Positions 38,503 to 46,164 of a stretch of DNA of 64,000 nt are shown piece after piece. The notes under the pieces are model-generated. The model was given only the letters and a program-made list of their open reading frames with translations. It was not told the DNA's origin and did no database searches. The DNA comes from Ligilactobacillus ubinensis (GTDB lineage: Bacteria > Bacillota > Bacilli > Lactobacillales > Lactobacillaceae): NCBI RefSeq assembly GCF_024160875.1, contig NZ_JAIULA010000004.1:1-64000 (forward strand). The letters are read 5' to 3'. The first letter of the stretch is position 1. Each line of letters begins with the position of its first letter. The position numbers were made by a program, and so were the translations under genes.

Positions 38503-39351
38503 TCAATCTTCGGTCTGTCTATGCGTTACACGCCAGATATGTAGTGTTAAATACACCTCATCATCAGGATGCAAACGCCAACCAGCCTTGTTTTGTAAAA
38601 ATGTGTCAATTCTCTCAACTGTCTCATATGCCTTAGGATACTTTTGTTGCATTAACATTAGAAGTGACGGATCTAATTCACCACCATTGGGATTAGAATT
38701 ACTCAATCGTTGAACCATAAATGCACGCAAATGACCTACAAAACGTGTATAGTTAAATGAATCAACATCTAAAACTAATCTGTACTGGTACTGGACAATG
38801 TCTATTATGCCAGCAATTAAGCGCGTAATCTTAATAGTATCTTGCAGTTTTGAACCATCTGACTCTGCATTAACTAAATGGTAAGTCATCAATATAACTT
38901 CACTGTCTGGCAACGCTGCCCCAGTGACTCCATTAATTAAATTAACCACCTCTTGAGCAACCGCGAATTCCTTTTTAAATAACTTTCTAACTTCCCAACG
39001 AACTGTCCCATCATTTAAGTCAATTCCATTTTGGATTCTTGTAAGCGCAAAATCAATATGATCAGCTAAAGCAAGATATTGAAAATCATTAAATTTAAGT
39101 AGCAATTCCTTTTCAACTAGATTAACGGCTTTTGAGGTAGCTTCTAAGCTTAATCCTTGTAAACTTTTGAATGTTGTTAATGCCGGTTTATCTGTATCTT
39201 CAGCTTTAAAACGTCTTTCGACTTTACTTTCATCTACTAAATCACCGCTTCGCTTTCCAAAACTAACACCACTACCAACAACAATCCACTCAATATCATT
39301 GTCATCCTTTACCAGTGCAGCATTATTATTGAAGTTTTTAATAAAAAGCAT
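38503..39351 (-). CDS. licT: BglG/LicT-family transcription antiterminator
   Basis: A 282-residue PRD-containing antiterminator. The N-terminal CAT RNA-binding domain is at residues 1-57 (MLFIKNFNNNAALVKDDN then GSGVSFGKRSGD), followed by PRD1 (about 70-170, with His in LADHIDFAL) and PRD2 (about 175-280, with His in VGHLRAFMVQRL). It binds the RAT sequence in the leader when beta-glucosides are available and lets transcription pass the terminator. The gene is the first of the bgl operon and so controls itself. Confidence 0.93.
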   Translation of the reverse strand: MLFIKNFNNNAALVKDDNDIEWIVVGSGVSFGKRSGDLVDESKVERRFKAEDTDKPALTTFKSLQGLSLEATSKAVNLVEKELLLKFNDFQYLALADHIDFALTRIQNGIDLNDGTVRWEVRKLFKKEFAVAQEVVNLINGVTGAALPDSEVILMTYHLVNAESDGSKLQDTIKITRLIAGIIDIVQYQYRLVLDVDSFNYTRFVGHLRAFMVQRLSNSNPNGGELDPSLLMLMQQKYPKAYETVERIDTFLQNKAGWRLHPDDEVYLTLHIWRVTHRQTED

Positions 39352-39382
39352 TCATTAACTGCCTCCTGATTATTGGAAAATA

Positions 39383-39471
39383 AAAAACCTATTAATATAT
39401 ATCATAACACGAATTTGACGTCCTACAATATAGTAGTAATAGGTTCATGCCTGATCGAATCAGTAACACAC
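39383..39471 (-). promoter_or_regulatory. ribonucleic antiterminator (RAT) and overlapping terminator of the bgl operon
   Basis: On the minus strand GTGTGTTACTGATTCGATCAGGCATGAACC (39471-39442, given here as a site) matches the LicT/BglG target pattern with GTTACTG and CAGGCA halves. Its end overlaps the 5' arm of a terminator, AACCTATTA with TAATAGGTTTTTT (39391-39383). The two structures exclude each other, which is the standard LicT switch. Confidence 0.88.
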
Positions 39472-39486
39472 TTATTTACAGATACT

Positions 39487-39515
39487 ATGATACCGTTTTT
39501 AGAAAGCGATGTCAA
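39487..39515 (-). promoter_or_regulatory. bgl operon promoter with cre site
   Basis: On the minus strand TTGACA (39515-39510), a 17-nt spacer and TATCAT (39492-39487). The plus-strand sequence AGAAAGCGATGTCA (39501-39514) matches 13 of 14 positions of the cre consensus TGWNANCGNTNWCA and covers the -35 box and spacer. This predicts CcpA repression on top of LicT antitermination. Confidence 0.85.
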
Positions 39516-39541
39516 CAATACTATGTAAATATTTTTAGTTC

Positions 39542-39570
39542 TTGACATCTTTTTGCCTTTTGAATATAAT
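39542..39570 (+). promoter_or_regulatory. promoter of the trpXYZ leader
   Basis: Perfect TTGACA (39542-39547), 17-nt spacer and perfect TATAAT (39565-39570). The transcript would start near 39577, about 25 nt before the leader-peptide start. Confidence 0.9.
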
Positions 39571-39602
39571 AAAATCATTATAAACGGAAAGGAAGAGTTA
39601 AC

Positions 39603-39653
39603 TTGAATTATATGCAAAATTTAGAATTAAACATTCGTTGGCAAAACCAGTAG
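39603..39653 (+). CDS. probable Trp-sensing leader peptide of trpXYZ
   Basis: A 16-codon ORF starting at TTG 39603, 7 nt after AAGGAAG, or a 13-codon ORF from ATG 39612; the peptide reads MNYMQNLELNIRWQNQ then TAG. It holds a single Trp codon (39639-39641), followed by three codons and the stop. It lies between a consensus promoter and a series of alternative hairpins ahead of a probable tryptophan transporter. It is most simply read as an attenuation leader peptide. The role is inferred from context. Confidence 0.65.
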   Translation: MNYMQNLELNIRWQNQ

Positions 39654-39655
39654 AA

Positions 39656-39802
39656 GGTTGTTTCTGTTTTGTAGTACAGATGCGACCCTGTTTGATCGTA
39701 TCTGTGCTGGTTAACTTTTTTGTTTACTACCTGCACAGATTTATTGTGCAGGTTTTGCTTTTTTAAGAGCATCCCTGCGATTTCACAGGGATGCTCTTTT
39801 TT
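39656..39802 (+). promoter_or_regulatory. multi-hairpin transcription attenuator upstream of trpX
   Basis: Seven segments can pair with each neighbour: A 39656-39667, B 39673-39687, C 39696-39711, D 39729-39740, E 39745-39753, F 39765-39778, G 39786-39798. B:C (13 bp), D:E (9 bp) and F:G (13 bp) are hairpins each followed by a T run. A:B, C:D (11 of 12) and E:F (5+5 bp) are the competing pairings. A ribosome at the leader stop would mask A and favour the three terminators; one paused at the Trp codon would free A and favour read-through. The pairings are seen; the mechanism is inferred. Confidence 0.75.
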
Positions 39803-39833
39803 ACATACTTTAAAATGAGGGAGAATTAATGTT

Positions 39834-40832
39834 ATGAAACGTTTGTTAGCAACAATCTTTGCACTATTTATCTTTTTAGGTATTGCATTTTTTTATCCAA
39901 CTCAAAACAAAACTAACACTAAGAAGACACCAGTTGTTGGTATTCTACAATTAATGACTCATCCTGCACTTGACTCTATTCACCGCGGTATTATCGCTGG
40001 ATTAAAGGAAAAAGGATATGTTGTTGGTAAAAACCTAAAGATTGATTATCAAAATGCTCAGGGAGATCAAAGCAATCTTAAATCAATGAGTGATCGTTTT
40101 AAAAATGAAAATGTTGATGTCATGGTCGGTATAGCTACTCCAGCTGCTCAATCATTAGCTAATGTTACTTCTAGTACTCCTATTGTGATGGGGGCAATTA
40201 GTGATCCTGTTAGTGCTGGATTAGTCAAAAGCTTATCTAATCCTAAAAATAACGGTAATATCACAGGAACTCAGCATGTAGAGCCAGTAAGAAAACAAGT
40301 TCAACTAATTAAAAAGTTAATGCCAAATTTAAATACAATTGGTGTGATTTACACTTCAAGTGATGATTCATCCACTGCTGAATATAAAGAGTTCAAACAT
40401 TTAGCCGAAGATAATGGGATTACAGTTAAAACATATACAATCTCATCTACCAACGATATTGATCAAGTATCTGCAACAATGTCCAGTGAGGTTCAAGCTG
40501 TTTATGTTCCTACTGATAATACAGTTGCTTCTGGTATTCAAACATTATTGAAAAATACCAATGCTGCTAATATTCCTGTTTTTGCCTCTGTTGCATCCAT
40601 GGTAAAGTCTGGAGCTGTTGCAACTTACAGCGTAAGTCAATATGATATTGGAAAACTAACTGGAAAAATTGTTGCCGAAATTCTTTCTGGTAAAAAACCT
40701 AATCAAATAGCTATTACCCATATTTCTAAGGGGAATTATTCTTTCAATACTACTCAAGCTAAAAAGTTTGGTATTACTATTCCTAAATCATTATTAAAAC
40801 AAGCTAAAATTAAGGGGGAAATTTACAAATGA
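39834..40832 (+). CDS. trpX: ABC transporter substrate-binding protein, probable tryptophan transporter TrpX
   Basis: A 332-residue binding protein of the ABC_sub_bind family (PF04392 type): GILQLMTHPALDSIHRGIIAGLKEKGYVVGKNLKIDYQNAQGD is the typical start of the mature domain. The N-terminal hydrophobic segment (residues 3-20) lacks a lipobox Cys, so it is probably retained as an uncleaved membrane anchor. It is the first gene of a three-gene operon with 4-nt overlaps. Streptococcal TrpXYZ shares this composition. The Trp leader peptide supports tryptophan as substrate, but this is inference. Confidence 0.82.
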   Translation: MKRLLATIFALFIFLGIAFFYPTQNKTNTKKTPVVGILQLMTHPALDSIHRGIIAGLKEKGYVVGKNLKIDYQNAQGDQSNLKSMSDRFKNENVDVMVGIATPAAQSLANVTSSTPIVMGAISDPVSAGLVKSLSNPKNNGNITGTQHVEPVRKQVQLIKKLMPNLNTIGVIYTSSDDSSTAEYKEFKHLAEDNGITVKTYTISSTNDIDQVSATMSSEVQAVYVPTDNTVASGIQTLLKNTNAANIPVFASVASMVKSGAVATYSVSQYDIGKLTGKIVAEILSGKKPNQIAITHISKGNYSFNTTQAKKFGITIPKSLLKQAKIKGEIYK

Positions 40833-41725
40833 GTTTAATTGTATCCGCAATTGGTCAAGGATTAATTTGGGGAATTTTAGGTTTAGGTCTTTTTCTAACC
40901 TTTAGAATTCTTAATTTCCCAGATATGACAGTAGAAGGTACCTTTCCCTTTGGTGCAAGTATTTGCGTTGCTGCTATCGTACATGGTGCTTCACCACTTA
41001 TAGCAACCTTACTTTCATTATGTGCTGGGTTACTAACCGGGCTAATAACAGGGCTACTTTATACTAAAGGTAAAATTCCAATTTTATTAGCTGGAATTTT
41101 GGTAATGACTGGTATTTATTCAATAAACTTACGTATTTTAGGTAAGGCAACAGTTGGATTACTTAATAAAAATACAATTCTAACTGCCACTTTCTTCAAA
41201 AAATTACCTGACGGTTTTGATACAGTTCTATTAGGTATTTTTGTCGTTATCTTAGTTGTATGTGTATTATCTGTTTTCTTAAATACAGAATTGGGTCAAG
41301 CTTTTATAGCAACAGGTGATAATGAAAAAATGGCTCGTTCTTTAGGTATTAATACAGATAATATGAAAATTCTAGGTTTAATGATATCAAACAGCCTTAT
41401 CAGCTTAACTGGCGGTTTAATCGCTCAAAATAATGGCTATGCTGATGTCAATATGGGAATTGGAACTATCGTTATTGGTTTAGCAGCTATTATCATTGGC
41501 GAAGTTGCATACGGTGAATTACCTTTAATCGCTCGATTAATTGCTGTTGTTATCGGGAGTATTCTCTATCGTTTCGTCCTACTAATTGTGCTTAAACTAG
41601 GTTTTAGCACTGACGATTTTAAATTAATTTCTGCAATTGTCCTAGCACTGTGCTTAATGCTACCATTATTAAAAAATAAGCTTAATCTAGGTAAAGTAAT
41701 TAAGAAAGGAGTTCAACAGCCATGA
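40829..41725 (+). CDS. trpY: ABC transporter permease, TrpY-like
   Basis: A 298-residue permease of the branched-chain amino acid/LivH-like fold with about eight TM helices. Typical motifs include LTFRILNFPDMTVEGTFPFGA near the N-terminus and IATGDNEKMARSLGINTDNMKILGLMISN, the EAA-like cytoplasmic loop. It overlaps trpX and trpZ by 4 nt on each side, indicating translational coupling. Confidence 0.85.
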   Translation: MSLIVSAIGQGLIWGILGLGLFLTFRILNFPDMTVEGTFPFGASICVAAIVHGASPLIATLLSLCAGLLTGLITGLLYTKGKIPILLAGILVMTGIYSINLRILGKATVGLLNKNTILTATFFKKLPDGFDTVLLGIFVVILVVCVLSVFLNTELGQAFIATGDNEKMARSLGINTDNMKILGLMISNSLISLTGGLIAQNNGYADVNMGIGTIVIGLAAIIIGEVAYGELPLIARLIAVVIGSILYRFVLLIVLKLGFSTDDFKLISAIVLALCLMLPLLKNKLNLGKVIKKGVQQP

Positions 41726-42489
41726 CTGATCATATTTTAGAGCTACATGATATTATAACTACCGTAAATGCAGGTAACAACGAAGAAAAACAAATCTTGA
41801 AGAATCTAAATATTGATATTGATTCCGGTGATTTTATAACCCTTCTTGGTACCAATGGCGCCGGAAAATCAACGTTATTAAATGTTATTAATGGATCTTT
41901 GTTTCCTAATCAAGGCACCATTAAATTAAACGGTCTAGATTTAACAACTTTAACTGAATCAAAACGAGCAAAATATATAGCACAGGTTTTTCAAGATCCT
42001 AAACTAGGAACAGCTCCTCGTATGACCGTTGCTGAAAATCTTCTCTTAGCCTTTAAACGTGGTCAAAAAAGAACTCTGCGTTTGCGTAATTTGCATAAAC
42101 ATATGCTTTCATTCAAGCAACTAACCGCGCAACTGCCTAACGGATTAAGCAACCTTCTCAACACACCTACAGGAAATCTATCTGGTGGGCAACGCCAAAC
42201 ATTAAGCTTTTTAATGGCTACAATTAATCATCCTGAAATCTTATTGCTTGATGAACATACTGCCGCCCTTGATCCAAATACCGCACAACAATTACTAGAA
42301 CTAACAAATAAAATTATTACACAAGAAAAACTAACTTGCATTATGATTACGCACCAATTAAAAGATGCGTTAAAATTTGGAAATAGAACCATCATCCTAA
42401 ATGCTGGTAACATTGTTCTAGACATAAAAGGTGATGCACGTCATCAATTAACTGAAACAGATATCTTAAAATACTTTACAGACATCTGA
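41722..42489 (+). CDS. trpZ: ABC transporter ATP-binding protein, TrpZ-like
   Basis: A 255-residue ABC ATPase with Walker A LGTNGAGKSTL near residue 42, Q-loop QVFQDPKLG, signature NLSGGQRQTLSF near residue 152, Walker B ILLLDEHTAALDP and switch His MITHQLKDAL. The D-loop sequence HTAALD is typical of this subfamily. It powers the TrpXY importer. A strong terminator follows 30 nt after the stop. Confidence 0.88.
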   Translation: MTDHILELHDIITTVNAGNNEEKQILKNLNIDIDSGDFITLLGTNGAGKSTLLNVINGSLFPNQGTIKLNGLDLTTLTESKRAKYIAQVFQDPKLGTAPRMTVAENLLLAFKRGQKRTLRLRNLHKHMLSFKQLTAQLPNGLSNLLNTPTGNLSGGQRQTLSFLMATINHPEILLLDEHTAALDPNTAQQLLELTNKIITQEKLTCIMITHQLKDALKFGNRTIILNAGNIVLDIKGDARHQLTETDILKYFTDI

Positions 42490-42518
42490 TAACTATAAAA
42501 ATAATCCTATCTGGTTTT

Positions 42519-42575
42519 ATAGAAATAAGCTTGAGATTTTTACTAACTGTAAAAATTCAAGCTTATTTCTTTTTA
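42519..42575 (+). terminator. terminator of trpXYZ
   Basis: AGAAATAAGCTTGA (42521-42534) pairs with TCAAGCTTATTTCT (42557-42570), followed by T5. Confidence 0.88.
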
Positions 42576-42585
42576 GCTATTTGAA

Positions 42586-43263
42586 CTACATTTTATCCAT
42601 TGTTTCGTTTAATAATCTATCAACTTCATTATTCCCTGCATTTACTGCATGTCCTTTAGTCCAACTAAAACGAAGATCTTTAAATTTAGGTAATAACTGG
42701 GCAATTCTTTCCCAAAGCTCTTTATTTAAAACCTCTTGTCCATTTGCTTTACACCAATTATTTCGTTCCCAATTTTTAAGCCAGTTTTTAGTAATAGAAT
42801 TTAAAACATAGCGTGAATCCATTACTACCTGAATAGATTCTAGTTGTAATCGTTTTTCCAATAAAGTTTCCAATGCACGCAGTAATGCCATAATCTCCAT
42901 TCGATTGTTTGTACTGCCGTATTCTCCCGCGCTTTTTTTGAAAGTCATAGTTGGTGTAATAATATAGTATGCCCATGCTGCCTTATCATTTTCTTTTACG
43001 TGTTGTCCTAAAACATTACCATGATTTCGAGAACCACCATCCGTATATACGATTATTTTTGCCGCACTAACTGTATTTTCTTGCATCGTTTCATTACCCT
43101 TAGCTCCTGAAATTGTTTTTAACCAAACCTTAGCTTCTTCCATCTTAATAAAGCTTTTATAACGTGCTTTAGGATAGTTCTTTACTAACTGTTCACATTC
43201 TTTCCAAGTGTTAAAAATACCTGTTTTTCTTCCTCTAGCAACTGCGTAATATTTTTGTACCAT
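42586..43263 (-). CDS. rnhA: ribonuclease H (viroplasmin-RNase HI fusion)
   Basis: A 225-residue enzyme that cuts the RNA strand of RNA-DNA hybrids. Residues 1-50 form a Caulimovirus viroplasmin/RNase H1 N-terminal domain (YYAVARGRKTGIFNTWKECEQLVKNYPKARYKSF), which binds hybrids. The catalytic RNase HI domain (about 75-220) has the acidic residues in IVYTDGGSRNHG, NNRMEIMALL, VVMDSRYVL and NNEVDRLL, so the full D-E-D-D set is present. A single gene. Confidence 0.9.
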   Translation of the reverse strand: MVQKYYAVARGRKTGIFNTWKECEQLVKNYPKARYKSFIKMEEAKVWLKTISGAKGNETMQENTVSAAKIIVYTDGGSRNHGNVLGQHVKENDKAAWAYYIITPTMTFKKSAGEYGSTNNRMEIMALLRALETLLEKRLQLESIQVVMDSRYVLNSITKNWLKNWERNNWCKANGQEVLNKELWERIAQLLPKFKDLRFSWTKGHAVNAGNNEVDRLLNETMDKM

Positions 43264-43307
43264 TTTTTCTCCCTAAAAAACTTATTTATATAATTATTAG
43301 TATAACA

Positions 43308-43346
43308 AAAAAAGACTACAGGTAGCCAATTAGCTTCTTGTAGTTC
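43308..43346 (-). terminator. terminator of the ArsR-family gene
   Basis: On the minus strand GAACTACAAGAAGCTA pairs with TACCTGTAGTC around a short loop, and T7 follows. A few mismatches interrupt the stem. Confidence 0.7.
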
Positions 43347-43376
43347 TAAATATAATTAAGTAGCTTCCAATAGACC

Positions 43377-43715
43377 TTATACTTCAACTATTTCTGTCCT
43401 CAATAGATGAACAACTTCTTCAAGATGCGTTAATGGTTCACTTACAGTCAAATAATATACACTCTGAAGACCGTTTTTACGAAAAGATACAAGTCCTGCT
43501 TCACGTAAGATTTTCAGATGGTGTGATACTGCTGGCTGTGTAATAGCCATTTGATTCGTTATTTCGGTTACTGTTAAGCCTTCTTTTTCATGCTTGCATA
43601 AAATGACAATGATTTGTTGACGTTTCATATCAGCTAAAGCATTTAAAACATTAATTTCTTTCACAAAACTATCCAATACGGTTTCTTGCTTTGATGTCAA
43701 TTGAACTGATGGCAT
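43377..43715 (-). CDS. ArsR-family winged-helix transcriptional regulator
   Basis: A 112-residue winged-helix regulator. The helix-turn-helix is LTVTEITNQMAITQPAVSHHLKILREAGLVSFRKNGLQSVYYL (residues about 48-90). The metal-binding ELCVCDL motif of true ArsR/SmtB sensors is absent; the equivalent stretch reads ILCKHEKEGLTV with one Cys. It may therefore sense something other than a heavy metal, or only redox state. It is monocistronic, so its targets are unclear. Confidence 0.85.
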   Translation of the reverse strand: MPSVQLTSKQETVLDSFVKEINVLNALADMKRQQIIVILCKHEKEGLTVTEITNQMAITQPAVSHHLKILREAGLVSFRKNGLQSVYYLTVSEPLTHLEEVVHLLRTEIVEV

Positions 43716-43753
43716 AAGCTTTTCTCCTTTCAGAGCTACCTAATTTAAGGATA

Positions 43754-43790
43754 GAGTAACACATATTTATATAAAGAGCAAGCGTTTGCA
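43754..43790 (-). promoter_or_regulatory. promoter of the ArsR-family gene with cre-like palindrome
   Basis: On the minus strand TTGCTC, a 17-nt spacer and TACTCT. The near-palindrome TGCAAACGCTTGCT (43790-43777) covers the -35 box. It shares the core AAACGCTTGC with the ccpA promoter, so CcpA could bind here, but it departs from the strict cre consensus at three positions. Confidence 0.45.
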
Positions 43791-43809
43791 TTAGACAATA
43801 TGAATACAC

Positions 43810-44445
43810 TTAATGAATAAAATAGTAGATTGAAAAGAACATTGATAACGAACCTAACATTACAAATATATGCCAATACACATGCGCATACTTTACGCCT
43901 CGAATACTATAAACTAAAGCACCTAATGTAAAAATCACCCCTCCTATTACAAGTAATATTAAACCAAAACTTCCTAGTGCTGTAGCAAGTTCCTTGACTC
44001 CAACTAGACAGAGCCAGCCCATAACAACAAATGTTATTGTTTCAATTAATTGAATTCTTTTACGCGCTAAAATATGATATAGCATCCCAAAAAAAGCTAA
44101 TATCCAGATTGATATTAATAATCCCGTACCTAATGTCCCCTTGATTGCGAGTAGACAATATGGTGTATAAGTACCAGCAATTAAAATGAAAATGCCACAA
44201 TGGTCAAAAACCTGAAATATTCTTCTTGCTTTCGTAAAATACAGACTATGAAATAACATAGAACAGCAATATAACACTAACAATGAGATTCCATATACTA
44301 AATATGAAAAAATAGCTGTATCATTGCCAGTATGTAGACCCTTTAATATTAGTTCTACCAAGCCCCATACACTTAAAATTACCCCAATTCCATGTGTCAC
44401 GGCACTCCACAATTCATTGATTATTTGCGAATGCTTATCCATCAT
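43810..44445 (-). CDS. hemolysin III family membrane protein
   Basis: A 211-residue, seven-TM protein of the PAQR/hemolysin III family (YqfA/YplQ-like). The family signature ELWSAVTHGIGVILSVWGL is at the N-terminus, MLFHSLYF and FDHCGIFILIAGTYTPYCLL in the middle, and YAHVYWHIFVMLGS at the end. These carry the conserved Ser/His/Asp set of the family. It is probably a membrane homeostasis protein; true hemolytic activity is doubtful. Its promoter (TTGATT 44503-44498, 17 nt, TAAAAT 44480-44475) abuts a large palindrome. Confidence 0.88.
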   Translation of the reverse strand: MMDKHSQIINELWSAVTHGIGVILSVWGLVELILKGLHTGNDTAIFSYLVYGISLLVLYCCSMLFHSLYFTKARRIFQVFDHCGIFILIAGTYTPYCLLAIKGTLGTGLLISIWILAFFGMLYHILARKRIQLIETITFVVMGWLCLVGVKELATALGSFGLILLVIGGVIFTLGALVYSIRGVKYAHVYWHIFVMLGSLSMFFSIYYFIH

Positions 44446-44501
44446 ATCACCCTTTCAGTATTTGTCTATAATCTATTTTAACTCTCCTTAAATTGAAAAT
44501 C

Positions 44502-44534
44502 AACATTATCTAGACTTAAGATCTAGATAATGTT
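44502..44534. promoter_or_regulatory. large palindrome between hemolysin III and DUF1836 genes
   Basis: AACATTATCTAGA (44502-44514) and TCTAGATAATGTT (44522-44534) are exact inverted copies around a 7-nt centre, CTTAAGA. No T run follows on either strand. The left end overlaps the -35 box of the hemolysin III promoter. The right end is 30 nt upstream of a TATACT -10 box (44564-44569) for the DUF1836 gene. A shared operator is the best reading. Confidence 0.6.
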
Positions 44535-44598
44535 CTTAAATATTATTTAAGTAGTATTTATGCTATACTAAGATTAATAATAGTTATAGGAGTTTATA

Positions 44599-45114
44599 AT
44601 GGATACAGTTGCTTTTACAAAATGGTTAGTACAATTAAATACGCCCAATCTACCTACTTGGTCAGAATTCCCTGATTTTGAACTCTATATGGATCAATTA
44701 GTAAATCTTGGTAACCGTTATCTTGATAATTTAATTGATACACCAATTACTTCATCAATGATAAATAGCTATGTCAAAAAGGGCTTAATGCAAAGACCTA
44801 TTAAAAAAAAATATCATGCTGCTCATATTGCAGAGTTAATTGTTATCAGCTTATTAAAAAATATCTATTCTCTAGAAATGATTCGCCAAAGCATTAAAGA
44901 GGCAGTAGAATATACTTCTGTAGAAAATGCATATAACTATTTTGCTAATACCTTTAACCAAACAATGATTCAAATTAAAAAACAACAAAAGCTCACTTCT
45001 TTTGAAGATATTGATGCGAACGATATTACTTTTACAGAGCATCTTGCAATTCGGGCCGTTATTTACAAAATGATTAGCACCAAACTATTCGAAACTCAAC
45101 ACAATAAGATATAA
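44599..45114 (+). CDS. DUF1836 domain-containing protein, probable regulator
   Basis: A 171-residue protein of the DUF1836 family. The segment SSMINSYVKKGLMQRPIKKKYHAAHIAELIVISLLKNIYSLEMIRQSI (residues about 50-97) looks like a MerR-type winged helix, with the MINSYVKKGLM wing entry and a following helical part. DNA binding is plausible, but no family member known to me has a defined target. It is divergent from hemolysin III across a 33-bp palindrome that could be its operator. Confidence 0.78.
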   Translation: MDTVAFTKWLVQLNTPNLPTWSEFPDFELYMDQLVNLGNRYLDNLIDTPITSSMINSYVKKGLMQRPIKKKYHAAHIAELIVISLLKNIYSLEMIRQSIKEAVEYTSVENAYNYFANTFNQTMIQIKKQQKLTSFEDIDANDITFTEHLAIRAVIYKMISTKLFETQHNKI

Positions 45115-45150
45115 AAAAAGAATCCAGATTAACATCTGAATTCTTTTTTA
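45111..45150. terminator. bidirectional terminator between the DUF1836 gene and fba
   Basis: AAAAAAGAATCCAGAT pairs with ATCTGAATTCTTTTTT around a 4-nt loop (45113-45149), with A7/T6 flanks. Confidence 0.88.
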
Positions 45151-45166
45151 TCAACTTAACTAAATT

Positions 45167-46030
45167 CTAGTCAACTGATGGTGTTCCAAGCCAGTCAATA
45201 ATTTCTTTAACTGTATCTGTAATTGCATCTGTACCTGGTGCAAGTAATTTACGAGGATCGTAACCCTTACCTTCCAAGTCTTTACCTGCTTCAACATATT
45301 TACGTGTTGCTGCAGCAAATGACAATTGACATTCAGTATTGATATTAACCTTTGATACACCCATCTTGATAGCTTTAACAACTTGTTCTTGAGGAATTCC
45401 TGAACCACCATGTAAAACAAGTGGAGTATCAATTACATCAGCAAGTTCTTTCAAACGATCAAAGTTTAAACCCTTCCAGTTTGCTGGGTACTTACCATGG
45501 ATATTACCAATACCACAAGCTAGGTAGTCTACACCTAAAGCAGCAATTTGCTTAGCTTCTTCAACATCAGCTAATTCACCGGCACCAATGATACCATCTT
45601 CTTCGCCACCAATTGAACCAACTTCAGCTTCAACAGAAATGTTCTTAGCATGTGCTAATGCAACAATTTCCTTTGTTTTAACTAAGTTTTCTTCAAATGG
45701 TAAATCATGACCATCAAACATTACTGAGTTATAACCAGCTTCGATACATTCTTTAGCAGCTTCGTAGTTACCATGGTCTAAGTGCATAATAACAGGAACT
45801 GTAATTCCCATTACACGTGCTTCTTCTTCAACTAAAGTCTTAACCAACTTGTAGTCGCCCATATATTTAGCTGCACCCATTGATACTTGAATCAAAACAG
45901 GTGTTTTCTTTTCTTGAGCAGCCTTAAGAATAGCACGTGTCCATTCCAAGTTGTTTGTGTTAAAAGCACCAACTGCATAGTGACCTTTGCGGGCAGCAGT
46001 AAAGATTTCATTACCGTTTACGAATGACAT
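45167..46030 (-). CDS. fba: fructose-bisphosphate aldolase, class II
   Basis: A 287-residue zinc aldolase cleaving fructose 1,6-bisphosphate to DHAP and glyceraldehyde 3-phosphate. Motifs: VPVIMHLDHGNYEAAKECI (zinc His and catalytic Asp) near residue 80, SVEAEVGSIGGEEDG near residue 130, and PLVLHGGSGIPQEQVVKAI near residue 205 with the zinc and phosphate ligands. It has its own promoter region, with TG-T-TAGAAT (an extended -10) upstream, and an AGGAGG ribosome-binding site. Codon choice looks optimised, as expected for a highly expressed glycolytic gene. Confidence 0.96.
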   Translation of the reverse strand: MSFVNGNEIFTAARKGHYAVGAFNTNNLEWTRAILKAAQEKKTPVLIQVSMGAAKYMGDYKLVKTLVEEEARVMGITVPVIMHLDHGNYEAAKECIEAGYNSVMFDGHDLPFEENLVKTKEIVALAHAKNISVEAEVGSIGGEEDGIIGAGELADVEEAKQIAALGVDYLACGIGNIHGKYPANWKGLNFDRLKELADVIDTPLVLHGGSGIPQEQVVKAIKMGVSKVNINTECQLSFAAATRKYVEAGKDLEGKGYDPRKLLAPGTDAITDTVKEIIDWLGTPSVD

Positions 46031-46164
46031 AAAACAGCCTCCTAAAAAGTTTACATCTAAAATTACTCTTCTGAGTACATTTATATTCTAACACATTTCT
46101 GTAACCAAACGTATCATTTTTATCGGTTTTTCAATATTTTCATTGAATGAATTGAAAATAGCGT

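Noticed and set aside
39423-39617. 64-codon minus-strand ORF across the bgl leader and divergent promoters
   Set aside because: It runs through the bgl RAT, terminator and promoter and the trp promoter, has no ribosome-binding site and encodes nothing recognisable.
39577-39833. T-box riboswitch as explanation for the trpX leader
   Set aside because: No T-box sequence AGGGTGGNACCGCG or specifier-loop layout is present; the leader peptide and serial hairpins explain the region better.
42228-42425. Minus-strand ORF inside trpZ
   Set aside because: Lies opposite the ABC signature and Walker B coding region and has no supporting start signals.
45160-45432. 90-codon minus-strand ORF overlapping the fba 3' end in another frame
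   Set aside because: Same-strand out-of-frame shadow of fba; no start signals.
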